64,000 nt of DNA from Annulohypoxylon bovei var. microspora (GCA_022836615.1 MU405242.1:124001-188000), one strand, 5' to 3'. Shown: positions 45,111 to 58,400, numbered from the stretch's first letter. Numbers and translations are program-made. The notes: generated by a model from the sequence alone, not told the origin.

Positions 45111-48100
45111 TTAAACAGCGAGGGGTTCCACGTTCCAGATGCCCTCCGCGTACTCGTTGATGCACCTGTCGGAGCTGAAGAAGCCCATTCGGGCGACGCT
45201 GCGGATACACTTCGACACCCACTCATTCTGGTTACGGTATTCCTCGTCGACCATATTCTGCGTGTCGAGGTACGACTGGAAGTCGTCCGATACTAGATAA
45301 TAGTCGCCGTGGTCGCGGACAGCCGAGACGAGCGCGTTGAAGTCGTTGGAGTCGCCGAACGTGCCGTTCTGGATCGCATCGAATACCTTGTTGAGGCCAG
45401 CGTCAACCGCATGCGTGCCGTATGTGTGTGCATGTCGGAGGTCCTCGACATCCTCAGACAATGTTCCGAAGAGGAAGATGTTTTCTTGGCCGATTTCGCG
45501 AGTGATTTCAATCTAGAGCTTGTGAGTCGTTGGTTTTAGGCAATATTACGAATAACTTACGTTGGCCCCGTCGCAAGTTCCAATAATCAAACCGCCGTTT
45601 AGCACAAACTTCATGTTGCTGGTTCCAGATGCTCTATTCCAGTGTTAGTCCTTGGTCTACAGCAACGGATACTTCATCACTCACTCGGTGCCAGCAGTTG
45701 AGATATGCTCACTGAGGTCGGAAGCAGGGGTAATCATTTCCGCCTTGCTGACATTGTAGTCTTCCAAGAAGACAACCTTCAGGAGATCACCAATATCTGG
45801 GTCATTATTGACGACGGATCCAACGCTATTGACAAGATGGATGATCTGCTTAGCCATCCAATAGCCGGGTGCTGCCTTTCCACCGAAGATGGAGACGCGG
45901 GGCAGTTGCTTCTTTCTCTCCTCAGGGCTCAACCCCTTGAGCTTGAGATACCGGTAGATAACACCGAAGATGTTTAGCTGTTGTCGCTTATACTCGTGGA
46001 TTCTCTTGACCTGAATGTCGAATAGAGATGATGGGTTGACCGTAATGTTCATGGTGTCCTTGATGTACTTTGCAAGACGCACCTTGTTGGCGTATTTAAT
46101 TTCGGCCCATTCTTTTCTGAACGCTTTATCGTCGACAAATTCTTCTAGTTTGTTAAGAAGGGTGAGATCCTTGAGGAAGCCGTAGCCACCAGTCTTGCTG
46201 GAGATGAGCTCTGAAAGTCGAGGGTTCGCTTGATGCAACCACCTCCGTGGCGTAATGCCATTTGTGACATTGGTAAACTTGTCGGCTCCAAAAATGGTTA
46301 CAAAATCCTTGAAGATGGTTGTCTGGATAAGATCCGAGTGCAGCTCGGCGACACCATTAACCTTGTGGGAACCAACAACTGCCAGGAACGCCATTCGGAC
46401 CATCTTTGGCTGGGATTCTTCAATAATGGAAACCCGGCGTAGCATGTCCCGATCGTTGGGGAATTTCTTCTCTACAGTTTGTAAGAAGAATAGGTTAATA
46501 TCGTAGATGATCTGAAGATGTCGAGGCAGAAGCTGCTGCACCAAAGCGACGGGCCACTTCTCAAGCGCCTCGGGTAAAACGGTGTGATTGGTATAACCAA
46601 ACTGAGACTAGATTAGCAGGGACAAGTCAAATAACATAAGGTATCAGTGCTCACGGTCGATGTGACTATCCTCCACGCCTCGTCCCATTCAAGACCTTCT
46701 ACGTCTATCAGGATCCGCTGGAGCTCTACGATAGCTAGTGTCGGATGAGTATCATTGAGTTGAATTGCGACCTGGTCAGGGAACTCGCTCCAAGCACGAT
46801 TCGCCTTCTTGAATCGGCGGACGATGTCGTAGAGCGAAGCGGAAACCCAGAAGTATTGTTGTTTGAGACGCAACTCCTTTCCACGGTCTAGGTTGTCATT
46901 CGGATATAGAACGGCGCTGATGGTTTCAGCTCGTTGCTGGTCTGCTACCGAGCTCTCGTATTCTCCGTTGTTGAACTTCTGGAAGTCGAACTCGCCGCTG
47001 GCAGCTTTGCTGGACCATAATCGCAGGTTGTTGGTGGATGGTGTGTCGTAGCCAGGGATTGGCACATCGTAAGCTACAGCGGTAACGATTTCGCCGCCTT
47101 CCCAAAATGCCACCGTCTTTCCATTCTCATCTTGGCTTTTACGAACGTTTCCGTAGAATTGAATCTGTGTCTTATGTTAAACGATATTCTGTACAGATTA
47201 GAGCAAATTTCAAGTAGTAACTCACATCGACTGTGACATCATGCCTGGGAAATTCCCAGGGGTTGAAGTCAAGCCAGTAATCAGGTACCTCGACTTGATA
47301 TCCATCAATGATCTCCTGTTTGAAAATACCATAACGGTATCTCAAACCATAGCCCCAGGCAGGGAAGTTTAAGGATGCAAGGCTATCAAGGAAGCAGGCT
47401 GCGAGTCGTCCGAGTCCACCATTGCCTAGCGCAGCATCGTGTTCTTGGCCGATGATGTCCTCGATACGAAATCCGAGTTCGGAAAGACCCTCTGCAGCAA
47501 CGTTAGATCAATGAATCATACGATCAAATATAGATAGGTAGTTCCGTACCCTTGGCGGTGCTTTTGGCGCCAACGTTGAGCATGGCATTGTCTAGAGCAC
47601 GTCCCATCAAGAACTCTAAGCTGAGGTAGTAGACGCGCTTGCTGTCAGTAAAGGTCTGGCGCTGCTGAGTCTTATTCCACTCCTTGGTTAGGCGATCACG
47701 GAACGCTAAGCTGGTAGCCGAGTAAGCGGCTGACTCGTCGCAGTTAAACATGCTACGAGCCAAAGTTGTCTCGACATGCCGAACGACCTCCTTCTCAAAC
47801 TCATCCTTCGACTTGAAGCCTTCGAATTGGTATTTGGTCCATACTTCACGTTGAGGCTCGGGGATCGCCGCTATACGGAGATCGTCGGGTTAATAAGTGG
47901 TTCGGTAAAAGAATAATACGAGCTTAGAAATGATCTACGGCTATAGGGAGAGAGAATCACGGGGGCTTATACGGACCTTCTACGCTTTTGATCTCGCTAG
48001 CCCCGAAACCCGTAAACGTGCGCTTATGTTTGGGACGAGAGATGCCCGCCGGGCTTACCGAACCGACTATGTCAACGATAGGCGCTGCCGTCGAGGGGCG

Positions 48101-48139
48101 GCGTTCCCTGGTTGGTAGACGTTGTTCCGTCGAAGCCAT
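45111..48139 (-). CDS. gph1: Glycogen phosphorylase
   Basis: Seven exons: 47977-48139, 47550-47870, 47226-47491, 46655-47164, 45685-46601, 45561-45633, 45111-45512; 883 residues, all in phase, close to yeast Gph1 (about 900). The enzyme releases glucose-1-phosphate from glycogen using pyridoxal phosphate. The PLP lysine is K734 in E-A-S-G-T-S-N-M-K-F, split by intron 5 after E. Other landmarks: N-terminal extension rich in Ser/Thr/Arg (1-55, likely regulatory phosphorylation area), N-G-G-L-G-R-L-A-A-C-F-L-D-S, N-D-T-H-P-T-L-A, G-I-T-P-R-R-W-L, V-K-R-I-H-E-Y-K-R-Q and F-G-G-K-A-A-P-G-Y. In yeast it is activated by PKA and induced by stress. An upstream TATA box and stress-response motif suggest similar control. 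Donor GTCCGT of intron 1 is weak but phase-correct. Confidence 0.96.
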
Positions 48140-48693
48140 TTTGAAATTTGCGATTCGTAATCCGAAGCTAGGTAATTAGGGTAGAGAAAAGCTGGAGAGC
48201 TGTTAGTTAGGAAGAAAATAATTAGACATTACGCTTTATTATAAGAACCTGAAGGACCTAAAAACAACTTTGGGAGCATGCAAGACTAGTCGACGTGCGA
48301 CGATTACTTACATAGCTGGATCCTAGAGAGCCAATGATAAGCAAGACTCAAGGGTTGTCGATGATAGAATTGAGGGGGCGGGGTCGTCGATGGAGATCAA
48401 TGATAAAGCTAGCAGGGTGAGCTTGTAAGAAGAGGAGATACAGCTCCGGTTCCTGAGTCGGACGACGATCACCGCGGGGCAACTCAAGATGGTTTCAACC
48501 TCTTCTTGTCTTTCTCTCAAGATGTTAACCTTCCTTTTCACGAATCAAGATCTAGGGGATGGAAGATGAGGGATGGAGGGTTAAGAAAAAAGAAGATAGT
48601 TAAGAAAGATCAAAGGAAACACAAAGGACGAGTTGAGAATAACGAGTTAAAATAAAGGAGGTAAGGTTAGTAGGTCGGTAGGTTAGTAGTCTG

Positions 48694-48701
48694 TATTTAT
48701 A
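48694..48701 (-). promoter_or_regulatory. TATA box of gph1
   Basis: TATAAATA on the gene strand about 555 bp before the ATG, implying a leader of roughly 0.5 kb. It is supported by the stress motif just upstream. Confidence 0.45.
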
Positions 48702-48713
48702 AAATGGAATCGG

Positions 48714-48718
48714 CCCCT
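48714..48718 (-). promoter_or_regulatory. AGGGG stress-response motif upstream of gph1
   Basis: AGGGG on the gene strand (CCCCT on +), 13 bp upstream of the TATA box. A longer G run (CCCCCCC on the gene strand) lies at 48741-48749. The AGGGG core is bound by Msn2/4-type factors at glycogen genes in yeast. Confidence 0.35.
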
Positions 48719-51079
48719 TAGGATAGTGGTGGATACTTACAGGGGGGGAATGGAAATTTGGGAAGTTCAGATGTTGTTAGAAAGAGGAAAACATGCGATG
48801 GCTAAGCACGATGACGACGTTTGAAGCTTGTGGAAGCTGCAAGCACTACCTATGTTCGAACAGAATGAAACGGGATTAACGGCAAGAATGGTGATCGTAG
48901 AACGCAACCTCCCTGTCTAACTAATATAATTGCCACATACTTGCATACATATGTATTGACTATAGGTCTATGTAGTCCGATGTTGCCCAATGCCTACACC
49001 TATCAACTTACACAGCGTCAGGTATGTAGGTGATGAGAATGTGAGAATAGTTGGCGGAAGAGATTGGCAAGAGCTGCAAGAAGTGCGGGGTATACAATAG
49101 CTAAGACAGACTAGTTCTCGTTTATAGAGGGGTATATTTGGTCTAGCCCTCAATGTTGTGGTAGGAGCTTCCAAGAGCTTAAACTTTTATAAAGCTCTTA
49201 GCTTATAACAACCGAACCTTGAAACCTTGGAACCCGACGCCTTCGTCGTCCAAGACGCAAGACGCAAGACGCGCAGACAGCGGTTATTTAAGTAGCAGTG
49301 CATAAGATTTACCACCTACGGCTTGTTACAGCTATGTCATAATGCTCCTTGATGCTACCTCTTGTCTCGAGACATGGTCGCCTGACAGAGCTTACATGTC
49401 TGTACTGAAATAACATGTATCCTGCTTGCAGTTCGGGATATTGTGGCATCTCTATGATAGTGTCACATCCATGAATAGAAGAAGAACTTCGGATGAAGTT
49501 TTACGTCAACCCGGTTTCTTTTTGGACCTTCATGTCTACCTACCTACTGGTAGTTATAGCTCGAAGATGCGTAAACAATTTTACATTACATCACATATCC
49601 TCCCTACATAAACTAGCCACGTTCTCTCATAAGTACCCAGCATCCGTTTTCCAAGAGTGAACTCACAGCTATTGTTCTAGAGCTCGACAACAAAACACTA
49701 CTCATAGAAGGTGTAAATAGAAATAAATCCATCCTTTTAGATCCGGAATCATTTTCCAAACGACAAACAATGTCCTGCGGCTGCTCGGATTCTCAGTTCA
49801 AGTATCAGAGCAAGGCATCTGTTCACCTCACTGCCACTAGTATCTCCGAGTTTTAGCGATTGATCAGCCTTTGAGTAGGTACATTGTTTAGGACGGTAGG
49901 TACGGTCTCCGCAGACACCCGGATGTCCATGTCTCTCCAGAGTGGGCTGCCAACCTCATCCGTGAGGCATAGAAAGTTCGTGCTCTCTCAATCCATCGCC
50001 GGATGAAGTCGGAGAGCGTCCATATCAACAAGATCGACCATTATTTCTGTTGCGGGGCAACTGCTACCGTCGTTGCCACCACATATAGCTCGACCGCACT
50101 GCTAGTACATAGATAGCTTATCGTGGCATCTTCTTTTCATCTTTCTTGTCCATACACGCAACACTTTCTTAAACGATGAACTGGTGAGTCCGTCTAATAA
50201 AATGAGAAACTGTCGAGGCCGATCTGTGGATAATGGGCCAGTACTTGGAGCTTCACTAGTGCGTATTCAAGTTTTCCTTGTGTAGATGCTTCTGTTGAGC
50301 CGCATTCATAGAAACATCAGGGGAAAGGGGGGCATCCATAAATATATACACATGTACCTACCTACCCTAGGTAGTTACGGTTCACTACCCAACATTCGGT
50401 ATCAATTATCACACACGCACACACCACACACCTATTTGAAGTACTAACATGTAATATTTATTCATGATCTTTTATTATCTTCAATGTCCTCCGCGCCTTG
50501 TAGGCGTCTGGGAACTTCGCTTCTCGGCTCACGTTATGAATGAGGTACCCAATGTGAGTAGGCCTTGCCAAGGTGCCTACTGGTAGCTATCTCGCGGGAT
50601 ACGGACCCGGCTACAAGCTACCTACTTGGTTAGGTAGGTACCCGTTACACTCAAGATTAGTTTCTCTGGGAGTATGTCCAGCGCTGCCCTCTTCCTGCTT
50701 CCGTCATCGATCTCGTATCGAATTGCTATATGTGATAATGTGGCTCTCACTCTCACTCTTTCTCTTTCTCTCCAGCGTTGGGCAGTAACCTTCTAAGTAG
50801 GAACGAAACACATTAAACCGTCTCTCGCCCAAATTCTTCTTTCGTGGCGAGTTATAATTTTCTGTCGCCGTGCCGCGTCTCCTTTCCATATGCCTCAAAA
50901 CATGTTAAAAGCCTCCGCGAAAGTTGTCGAGTCCATGACGCCTTGCGAAAACAAAAGATAAAAAAAAAGTTGTGCCAGGTTCCCTGCCCAAAAACTCCTT
51001 GCCAATGCTTTTGTGGTTCCCGCCTTCGCATAAGACGAGATGATGCCTCGATGGGTTATGAACGTTAGAAGATACGAAA

Positions 51080-52436
51080 TCACAAGATGCCGGAATCCTT
51101 AAGCGCATTATTGAGTATCGTTTCCTTTACAGCCGCAAAAACTAAGCGGATGTTGGAAGTGTCTGTTGCCTGGGTCAAACTAGACAGGTGATGTTAGCCA
51201 ATAGAAAAACGGAACCCTTCTAGAGGTCAAAACATACTGAGGGTACAAGTTAAGATGAGCTCTATTGACCTGGTTGAATCTCCAGAGCAGGTACTTCGCA
51301 GCCTTGTTGACGTCGTTTCCACCAGAATAATCTGGGAAGTAATTTCCTAGCGGCGATCTAGGAAGCTTGACTTTGAATATGTCAACTTTGTTGAGGAACA
51401 ATATTATGCTAGTTCTCATGAACCATCTTGAGTTGACAACCGAGTCGAATAGTAGCAGACTCTCCATCATTCGATTCTAACACAACATTAGTTAAAGCCA
51501 GCCCCGCTGTTGACGATTGCTTGGAGAATACCTGGCTGCTTTCTTCAAGTAACACTTGATCGTACTCGCTTAGCGCCACACAGAATATGATGGAGGTAAC
51601 ATTCTCGAAGCAATGAATCCACTTCTTCCGTTCGCTTCGTTGCCCACCGACGTCAAACATGCTGAAAACCTAAGGTTAGAATCTAATCGTAGAGGACATG
51701 TGCTATATTCGACCACGTACTGAATACTAAGCGCCCCCATCTGAAATCGGGTCTCGTAGATACCCGTAGTCTTCGTCCGCGCGCGGAGAACATCCATCTC
51801 GTTCGGTAGGTAATCTAGAGCGCATATTCGCGCTGACTCGTCGAAGAAACTATAGTAGTGTAAATAAGATAGAGCCTAACCGAATAAGACCTTCTACTTA
51901 CTATTCGGCCGAATCCATCAAGTAGAATTCGGTAGAATGTTGCATGAGCCGCTCGATGCATGGATCGTGCCATAAGGACTGTACGGCCGTAGCTACCTTT
52001 TGGTCGATATGCGCCGACGGACCTGATTCGACGGTGTACCCCAGCAGGTAATCACAGTATTCCTTATTTTCCGGATTGCTCGCTTCGATATTAAATTGGT
52101 CCATCGCAATGATGACGGCTTTGGCGCATTCGATCAGGTTCTTGAAGACTGTCGCGCGATAATTGAAAAGCTCATCTTCCGAGTAACCTTTCAGATGGAT
52201 GATCTTCATCTGTTTAACAATTGTTGACTTTCCGCTCTCGCCAGATCCTAGTGGAGGACCGTCGTTAGTTATCAAGCTACATGGCCCAATGGCCGAGCAT
52301 TGAGAAACCCACCAAGTAGGAGAATCTTGCATTCTCTCCGTAACCTCTTAGAATCCTCATCAAGCGCGCGATCGATAGCCTGACTTCGTTTTTTCTGTTC
52401 CTCCTCCTCCTTATTCGAACTCATGCAAGCGCCCAT
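51080..52436 (-). CDS. gna-3: Heterotrimeric G protein alpha subunit, GNA-3/GanB group
   Basis: Six exons: 52313-52436, 51902-52247, 51721-51849, 51532-51661, 51238-51476, 51080-51179; 355 residues, all in phase. G-alpha couples membrane receptors to effectors; the GNA-3 group supports adenylyl cyclase and nutrient sensing. Visible motifs: P-loop G-S-G-E-S-G-K-S-T (42-50), R-T-K-T-T-G with the hydrolysis arginine, D-V-G-G-Q with the catalytic Gln, N-K-V-D for guanine, and T-x-A-T-D-T near the C-terminus. The N-terminus M-G-A-C-M-S carries Gly2 (myristoyl site) and Cys4 (palmitoyl site). The C-terminus K-D-S-G-I-L lacks the C-G-L-I end of group I subunits, which places it in the GNA-3/MagA/GanB class. 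An ATG sits directly before the chosen one, but only the second gives Met-Gly and a favourable context (A at -3, G at +4). Confidence 0.95.
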
Positions 52437-55400
52437 CATGTAGAATAGTGGTGTTGGCTGCCGAGCCAACGCGACGGATGAAGAGGGTAATGAGAATAGA
52501 TATTGGCGTTTTTGTTTTGTTTTGGCGCTCGAAGTGATGACAAAGCGCCCAGACGATTATAGATTATATTATTGTCTATTGGCGCATCCTGCTTTTTTCG
52601 GGATTCGTCTACCGTAACCCCGCTGCTGGTTACGATGCCTCGGTATCGAAAGATGGCTGGTGATGGTGATGGTGCGCTAATTGTTCATACAACTCGAAGA
52701 TGAGTTTTCTTTGTTCGACAAGGCTAATTAGTTGACTCCAAAGCAAGTTGGGGAAGAATCAAGCTTCGATGGATAGTTCGGTAACTTTTAGGTTTGTGTT
52801 GATTCTATGGAGATCGGAAGGGTTTAACGGTGATCGAGTAAAATATGACGAAATTGATTGTCAAGAAATATCTAAAGTAGGGAGGTGGTTAGCGTTAGCT
52901 CTATCCCCAGTCTTATTAAACTCGGAACTGAAGTAAAAGCATATTAGACGGTCGATCGGCTAGAGTCAACCTTGAAGTGAGGCGGTGCGGTATGATGCAG
53001 TTAGAAAAAGTGACATCCATGGAAGTACAACTCGGTTTGCCCGGTTAAGTGAGAGAAGGAAGAGGAAAAAATATAAATAAACTATTAGTTATATAAGTCA
53101 TAAAATCATAAGTCATACGTTCGATTAATGACTACCTCAAAAACCAACTTGGAATTGTTCGAGAAGGAATTGGAAGGATTCAACTTCTTTGCCGTCCTGC
53201 TGGGCTCACTCACAGCTCAATGGAAGGTTGAAGGGTTCCAAGGTTACATACCAGGTTTGTCACCACCTGCAAGCATAGGGAATCAAGCACCAAGCACCAA
53301 GCATCTACCCTACCTACACATATTAGGTAGGTAAGGATCTGTTTATGATGTCGATGCCTTTGTGTGGACGACTCTCTGTAGCTTGACGTATGTGCAACGA
53401 CAGAATGGGGAAATCCATAAACCCGCGCGGGCGTACAATGCGATAGTCGGGAAGGTCTCGACAATACGACGGGACGGGACGGGACGGCTGCGAGTCCAAG
53501 GGGGTAACGGGAAGGGGTGAGGGAACAGTCGACAGGCGATAGGCGACGGTAGTGTGTAGTGTATACACAAACACACGATAGACAGACTTCTAAGTCGGGT
53601 AGGATAAATGAAGGGGATGTGGTAGTGTGTAGTGTAAAGAGAATATGCGAGGAGAAAACTGACCGAGCGTCGCAATAGAGTGTAGTAATCGGACAGTTAG
53701 GAAAAAAGCGAAAAGCGAAAGTAGATGTTTATGCATACATATACACATACAAATCCAAATACAGTATATTTATTATGACGAAGATCGGTGCGTGACTGTC
53801 TTTGACAAAGAGGGGAGAGGGAAGAGATATAAAAATAAAAATAAAAAGACAGAAAATAAAAAATACAGTGAATAATAGATTGACAATGTCCAGATGATAC
53901 TGTGTATATGAAATTAATGTAACACTTACCAAGAAGTAGAAGCGAGTAATAACCAACACGCAATTCCAATTTGCCTGACTTGGATATTTTGATGACGGTG
54001 AAGGAATTGGCGACGGCGAGAATGGTGAAGATAACAATGGGTTCCTTTTTAAGAGTTTTCGAAATTCGGGGGAATAACTTATTCTAAAATTGGTCGAAAG
54101 TGAGGAGAGAAAGCTTGGGAGATTGATAAAAAGGTAGGCGGTCACGACAATCGGAACTCAAACGAGGCTCAAGATGTGACACTCTTCGCAAAGAAGAAAA
54201 TAAGATAAATAAAAGAAAAACGGTGAATAATAATAAGCCAATGCAATGCTTATCGGGATTCAATCAATCATGCTTCTGTTCTTGTGTAAGGTGTCGGTTG
54301 TTACCGTTTTCTTTTGATCTTATTGCTCTTCCACCTGTCCACCTTTTTCCCTTTTGACCTTTACACCTCCAAAATTCTCCAGTCAGTTCCAGTCTCTAAA
54401 AAGGTCTCCAGATTCCCGAAGGGCTGAACATTAGATAGGTTCAATGGGAAGACTCGTCTGGTGATTGGGCGGTATGCATTTGCTGCTATTGTTGTAGACC
54501 CTTGCAACCATGCTTTCTTCTAGGCTCTTAGCGTGTGCCTGTCAGCGATACGACCAGGGTCCTCCTTCGTATTGTACCTGTACATTTACCTGTATACTAG
54601 GTGCTTGTACATCAAAGACTGGAGGGATGGATGTAAAATGCTGTCAGTGCTCGGGCTACTCTGTTTTCTCGATTTGAAGCACGGGTGAAAATGTAGGGGT
54701 TTACTTTTAGTGACTTTACATGTGCGTAACTTGGCGCTCGAGGCAATTTGCGATACTTGCGGTGGTTGGGTTATGCCGCATATGTAACCAATACAGAACT
54801 ACGTCCAAATACAATGAGTTAGATTACTCATGCGTTCTCGTTTAAGATAAATACTTGGACTAACTGTGATGATCATACTAATAGGAAAGTACCACACGAT
54901 AGATGAGTTCTTACTCGGAGATTTAGTTAGTGTAACTTCATCACTTTAACTTTCAACCACCAAAGTGGGTCACAATGATCACAATACTGGATCCCTAACT
55001 GTTCAACATCGCCCTAGGAAATAACCCACATAAGCTTCATTAGCAGATTGGATTGGCCCTAGCATTTAAAATAGAGCTTCAGGGATCTTACTATAGATTG
55101 TGCAGTAAGTTAGTATGTGGTACCTACTAATAGGTAAGGATTATGCCTTCTCGGTTATCTCCACGAAGTTGATAACTTCCAGCAAACAAACATCTTGTTA
55201 GGTAATCTTCTACTTAGGTTCTAAAAGGACAACTTGAATGGATACGAATCTCGAGTCAAGAACCCGGAATATGCATCTATTTCTTGGGGGATATTTTTGG
55301 ATAGTTGATATACTAGTTAACCATTTCTTCGCAACTTCATATTCAAGCTTGCCTGAATCGGGCAGCTGTTTTGTGACCTCGAATCGTCGACAATAGGGTT

Positions 55401-58400
55401 ATCATTGGTCCGGTTATCATTCATATCGTGTTTCTCATCACCTGCAGGGAGACAGAGACAAGCTGACACTCTCGGTTGCATCTACAGTTGCATCGTAGTT
55501 CTAGTTGACAGTTACTACTTTCCGAACTAATTCGATCCGACTAAGCCCCATGCGTCTCGGACGCCACATCTAGTAATTAAGTCCGGGAGACGATTGAGAG
55601 AGGCGAGATCCGACTTCAATTTGTCTACATGATATTATCGAATAGGTGTTGGACTACGGAGATATAGGCAGCTCTAGGTAGGTAATTATACCTACCTAGT
55701 ATGAAGCCACCATCTCAACATATCGATGTGCTTTTTCTCATGGTGTGGCCAACCCCCTTCGTCATCTTACATATTGTACCTTAGCCAGTTAGGTATGTAG
55801 CTTTAAGCATGATCCACTGGTCTATAATTAGAGTACATAAAGGGTGGTTATTCGTAAAACGAGGACGGACCAAACAGGGGATAATTGACATTGTAACGCT
55901 TCATATTATTTTAGTTATAGTCGAAGCTCTATATCGGTCAAAAATACCTTATTCGGTTATCTAAGCCAAGTCCAAAGCGAGACGTCGCTCTCGGTGTGGG
56001 TTGGACCTAGGTATACCTGGGTATAACGAAGTAAGTATACCGTTTTTACTTAGGGAAAGCCTTGATAATATAAGTTGGAGGGTTGCCTTGAAGGTTTTCA
56101 AACTTTAGTCCTGACTATCACAAGTTTCCTCTTTTTCGACTCCTGATCAAATACCCATCGACCGCTGCCTACGACTCGTTCTTCGTCGTTAGCATGGAAT
56201 AATATTGCGGGTAAATAGAACCGCACTTGTGATTGATCGAATGTCGACGAAGGCGGGGTTTCATATTACTTGCCCAATAGTTTCGAGTATTCGCGCTCGA
56301 CGGTTGATTTAGTCTTACTCATCTATTTATTCCTAAGTGCTGCTCGAAGACTGTCCAATCGCGAGATTCCAAGGTTTCAGGGGTAGTGGACTGAGTAAGC
56401 TAGGTAACTCTTAGCTCTTTGGACTATTCAGCTGGTCCAGCATATTCGATCTGAGTATTGGATGTAAGGTATCGAGTCTCTGGCTAGTCACCGCCGCTGC
56501 CTCTCCTCACCTCATTCTTGCAGATGACACTACATATTACTGGTTCCCCTCGTCAGACGGCTATTGCCCACGTGTTTGATGCGCGCCGGAACGAGTCCCC
56601 TTGACGTATGTAAGATGCGCATTCGAAGTATTTGTACCCGGTGTCTCTTGTCATCAAATCCGCGGCTGAGACGTCATAATTTTTCGGGTTGGCTAGGTAT
56701 TTAAATATATCGTAAAGGATTCTATGTCGGTTGATACTATAAGGTAGGTTTAGTCATAATCTGTGGCAAACATGTACCTACTTAGTATGCACTAGGTAAG
56801 TCGTATCTTATGAATTGTTAAATTTTGAAGATTCATAATGATAAACCACCTCGTTCCCTTTAGCCGAAGATCCAGCTGCGGGAATAGGTAGGTATTGATG
56901 GTGTTTCTCATGCAAGGCTTCGCACGTACACTAACGTGCGTTGCCTTTCGCCTAATATTAAAGCTAAGATAAATTCCATCCCCCTCTCCTAGCATTACTA
57001 GATAAAGGAGTCTATGCATGAGCTACATCCATCCGCCTCTACTATTCACCCCAGGAACGGAGATACGCGAAAGGGGGACCGATGTTCTCACCATTGAGAA
57101 GAATGCGGGCCATTAATGTCTTGCGCCTGCGAACTTGTGTTTCGACCATCCTCAGAGTTCGTAGGATCGAGCCAGACTCCCGGTAAAGGGGTTTCTTGTT
57201 TGTATCGTATCGTATTGGATGCCACTATGCTCCTAGTAATTACTATGTAATGTATGCTTAGGGATATCCAGCATAGCCATGCGGCATGAACGTTCTTCAA
57301 TGACTTCCATTCCTTCCAGAAGGTCTTCGAATGCTGACCCGTTTTATCCGGGATCTGACGTTTTGTTTCTCGCATTCTTTGCCCTAGACCCAGCTTTTAG
57401 GACAGGCTGGATTGTTTGTATGTACTGTACCTTGGGAAAGCCCCCCTGCTGGAGTTTTATTTTCATCCGCAACAGAAGGATTCCTGCGGCTACCAAACCA
57501 ACTGCAGCAGGCTTCACACGTGGCAATTTTACTCGTCCGTGCTTTCATTTGACAAGGCAGGGAACCATGGAGCAAGCCACGTGTCGACCAATTGAAAGTT
57601 GGTACCTTCATTAACGATGTTACATACGTGCTACTAATCGGCGAGTCAGTCCCGAAAAGCTCTTCTGAATAGGCGATAATGGAGACGATTCGGACGAGAA
57701 TATGGATACATATAGGGTGATAATGCTCTTCGAACAGGGTCGTCCAGCCGATAAAGTCTAAAGAGTTCTCGTTTTACGCCGCTTCAACACCCTCTTAAGG
57801 ATGTATTCTTCCCGGCACATATCGAATATCGAGGACAGCAGACATGCATATTGAACCTCGTCATCGTCATAATTCCCACATACTAGAAGTCGCGCTGTCC
57901 AGTCCCGCGTTTCACGGCTGTCTGTCTTGCATCCGCGATGCGGGTGGTATATCGGGACGATCGTAATTTCGACATCAGGATCGTCGAGTGGATATATAAA
58001 GCAAGCAACCTAAACCCGGTCTCGAAATGAAACGTTCGATATCACGAATTCCGTATACAGTGTGCGAAGTCTAACTCTTGTTCCGGGGCGGCAGCCAAGA
58101 GCAAACAAAGGTGGTCGACGATGGTGGAAACGTGGATGCGGGCGTTGACAAGGGGATGATTTTTTCTTCTTTTCTTCTCGAAACTTTCTAATCTACTCCG
58201 CAAGATCTCTAGGTTACCCCGTTGCGAAAACTCAACTCGACGACCTTCCCTTGCATGGCAGCCTCGCATTTCCGCGCTGTAGCACCGTCGCGAACGACGA
58301 CACCTCTACTGCGGTCTTTTGGGATTATCTTGCGCTATTACGCTTTCTCTAACTCTAGCCTACCTCAAGTGCTCTTCCGTCTCCGCTAGTCTCCTCTTTC

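Larger units (their letters stand above)
48140..51079. other. gph1 upstream region and spacer to G-alpha
   Basis: 2.9 kb. The first 0.6-1 kb next to 48139 holds the gph1 leader and promoter. The remainder has short ACCT/TAGG words (49536-49547, 50626-50641), CT-rich DNA near 50741-50772 and no recognisable gene. The last part is the 3' flank of the G-alpha gene. Confidence 0.55.

Noticed and set aside
53697..54145. Overlapping minus-strand frames with hydrophobic residues upstream of G-alpha
   Set aside because: Composition follows the T/C-rich DNA; more likely leader or intron sequence than a membrane protein.
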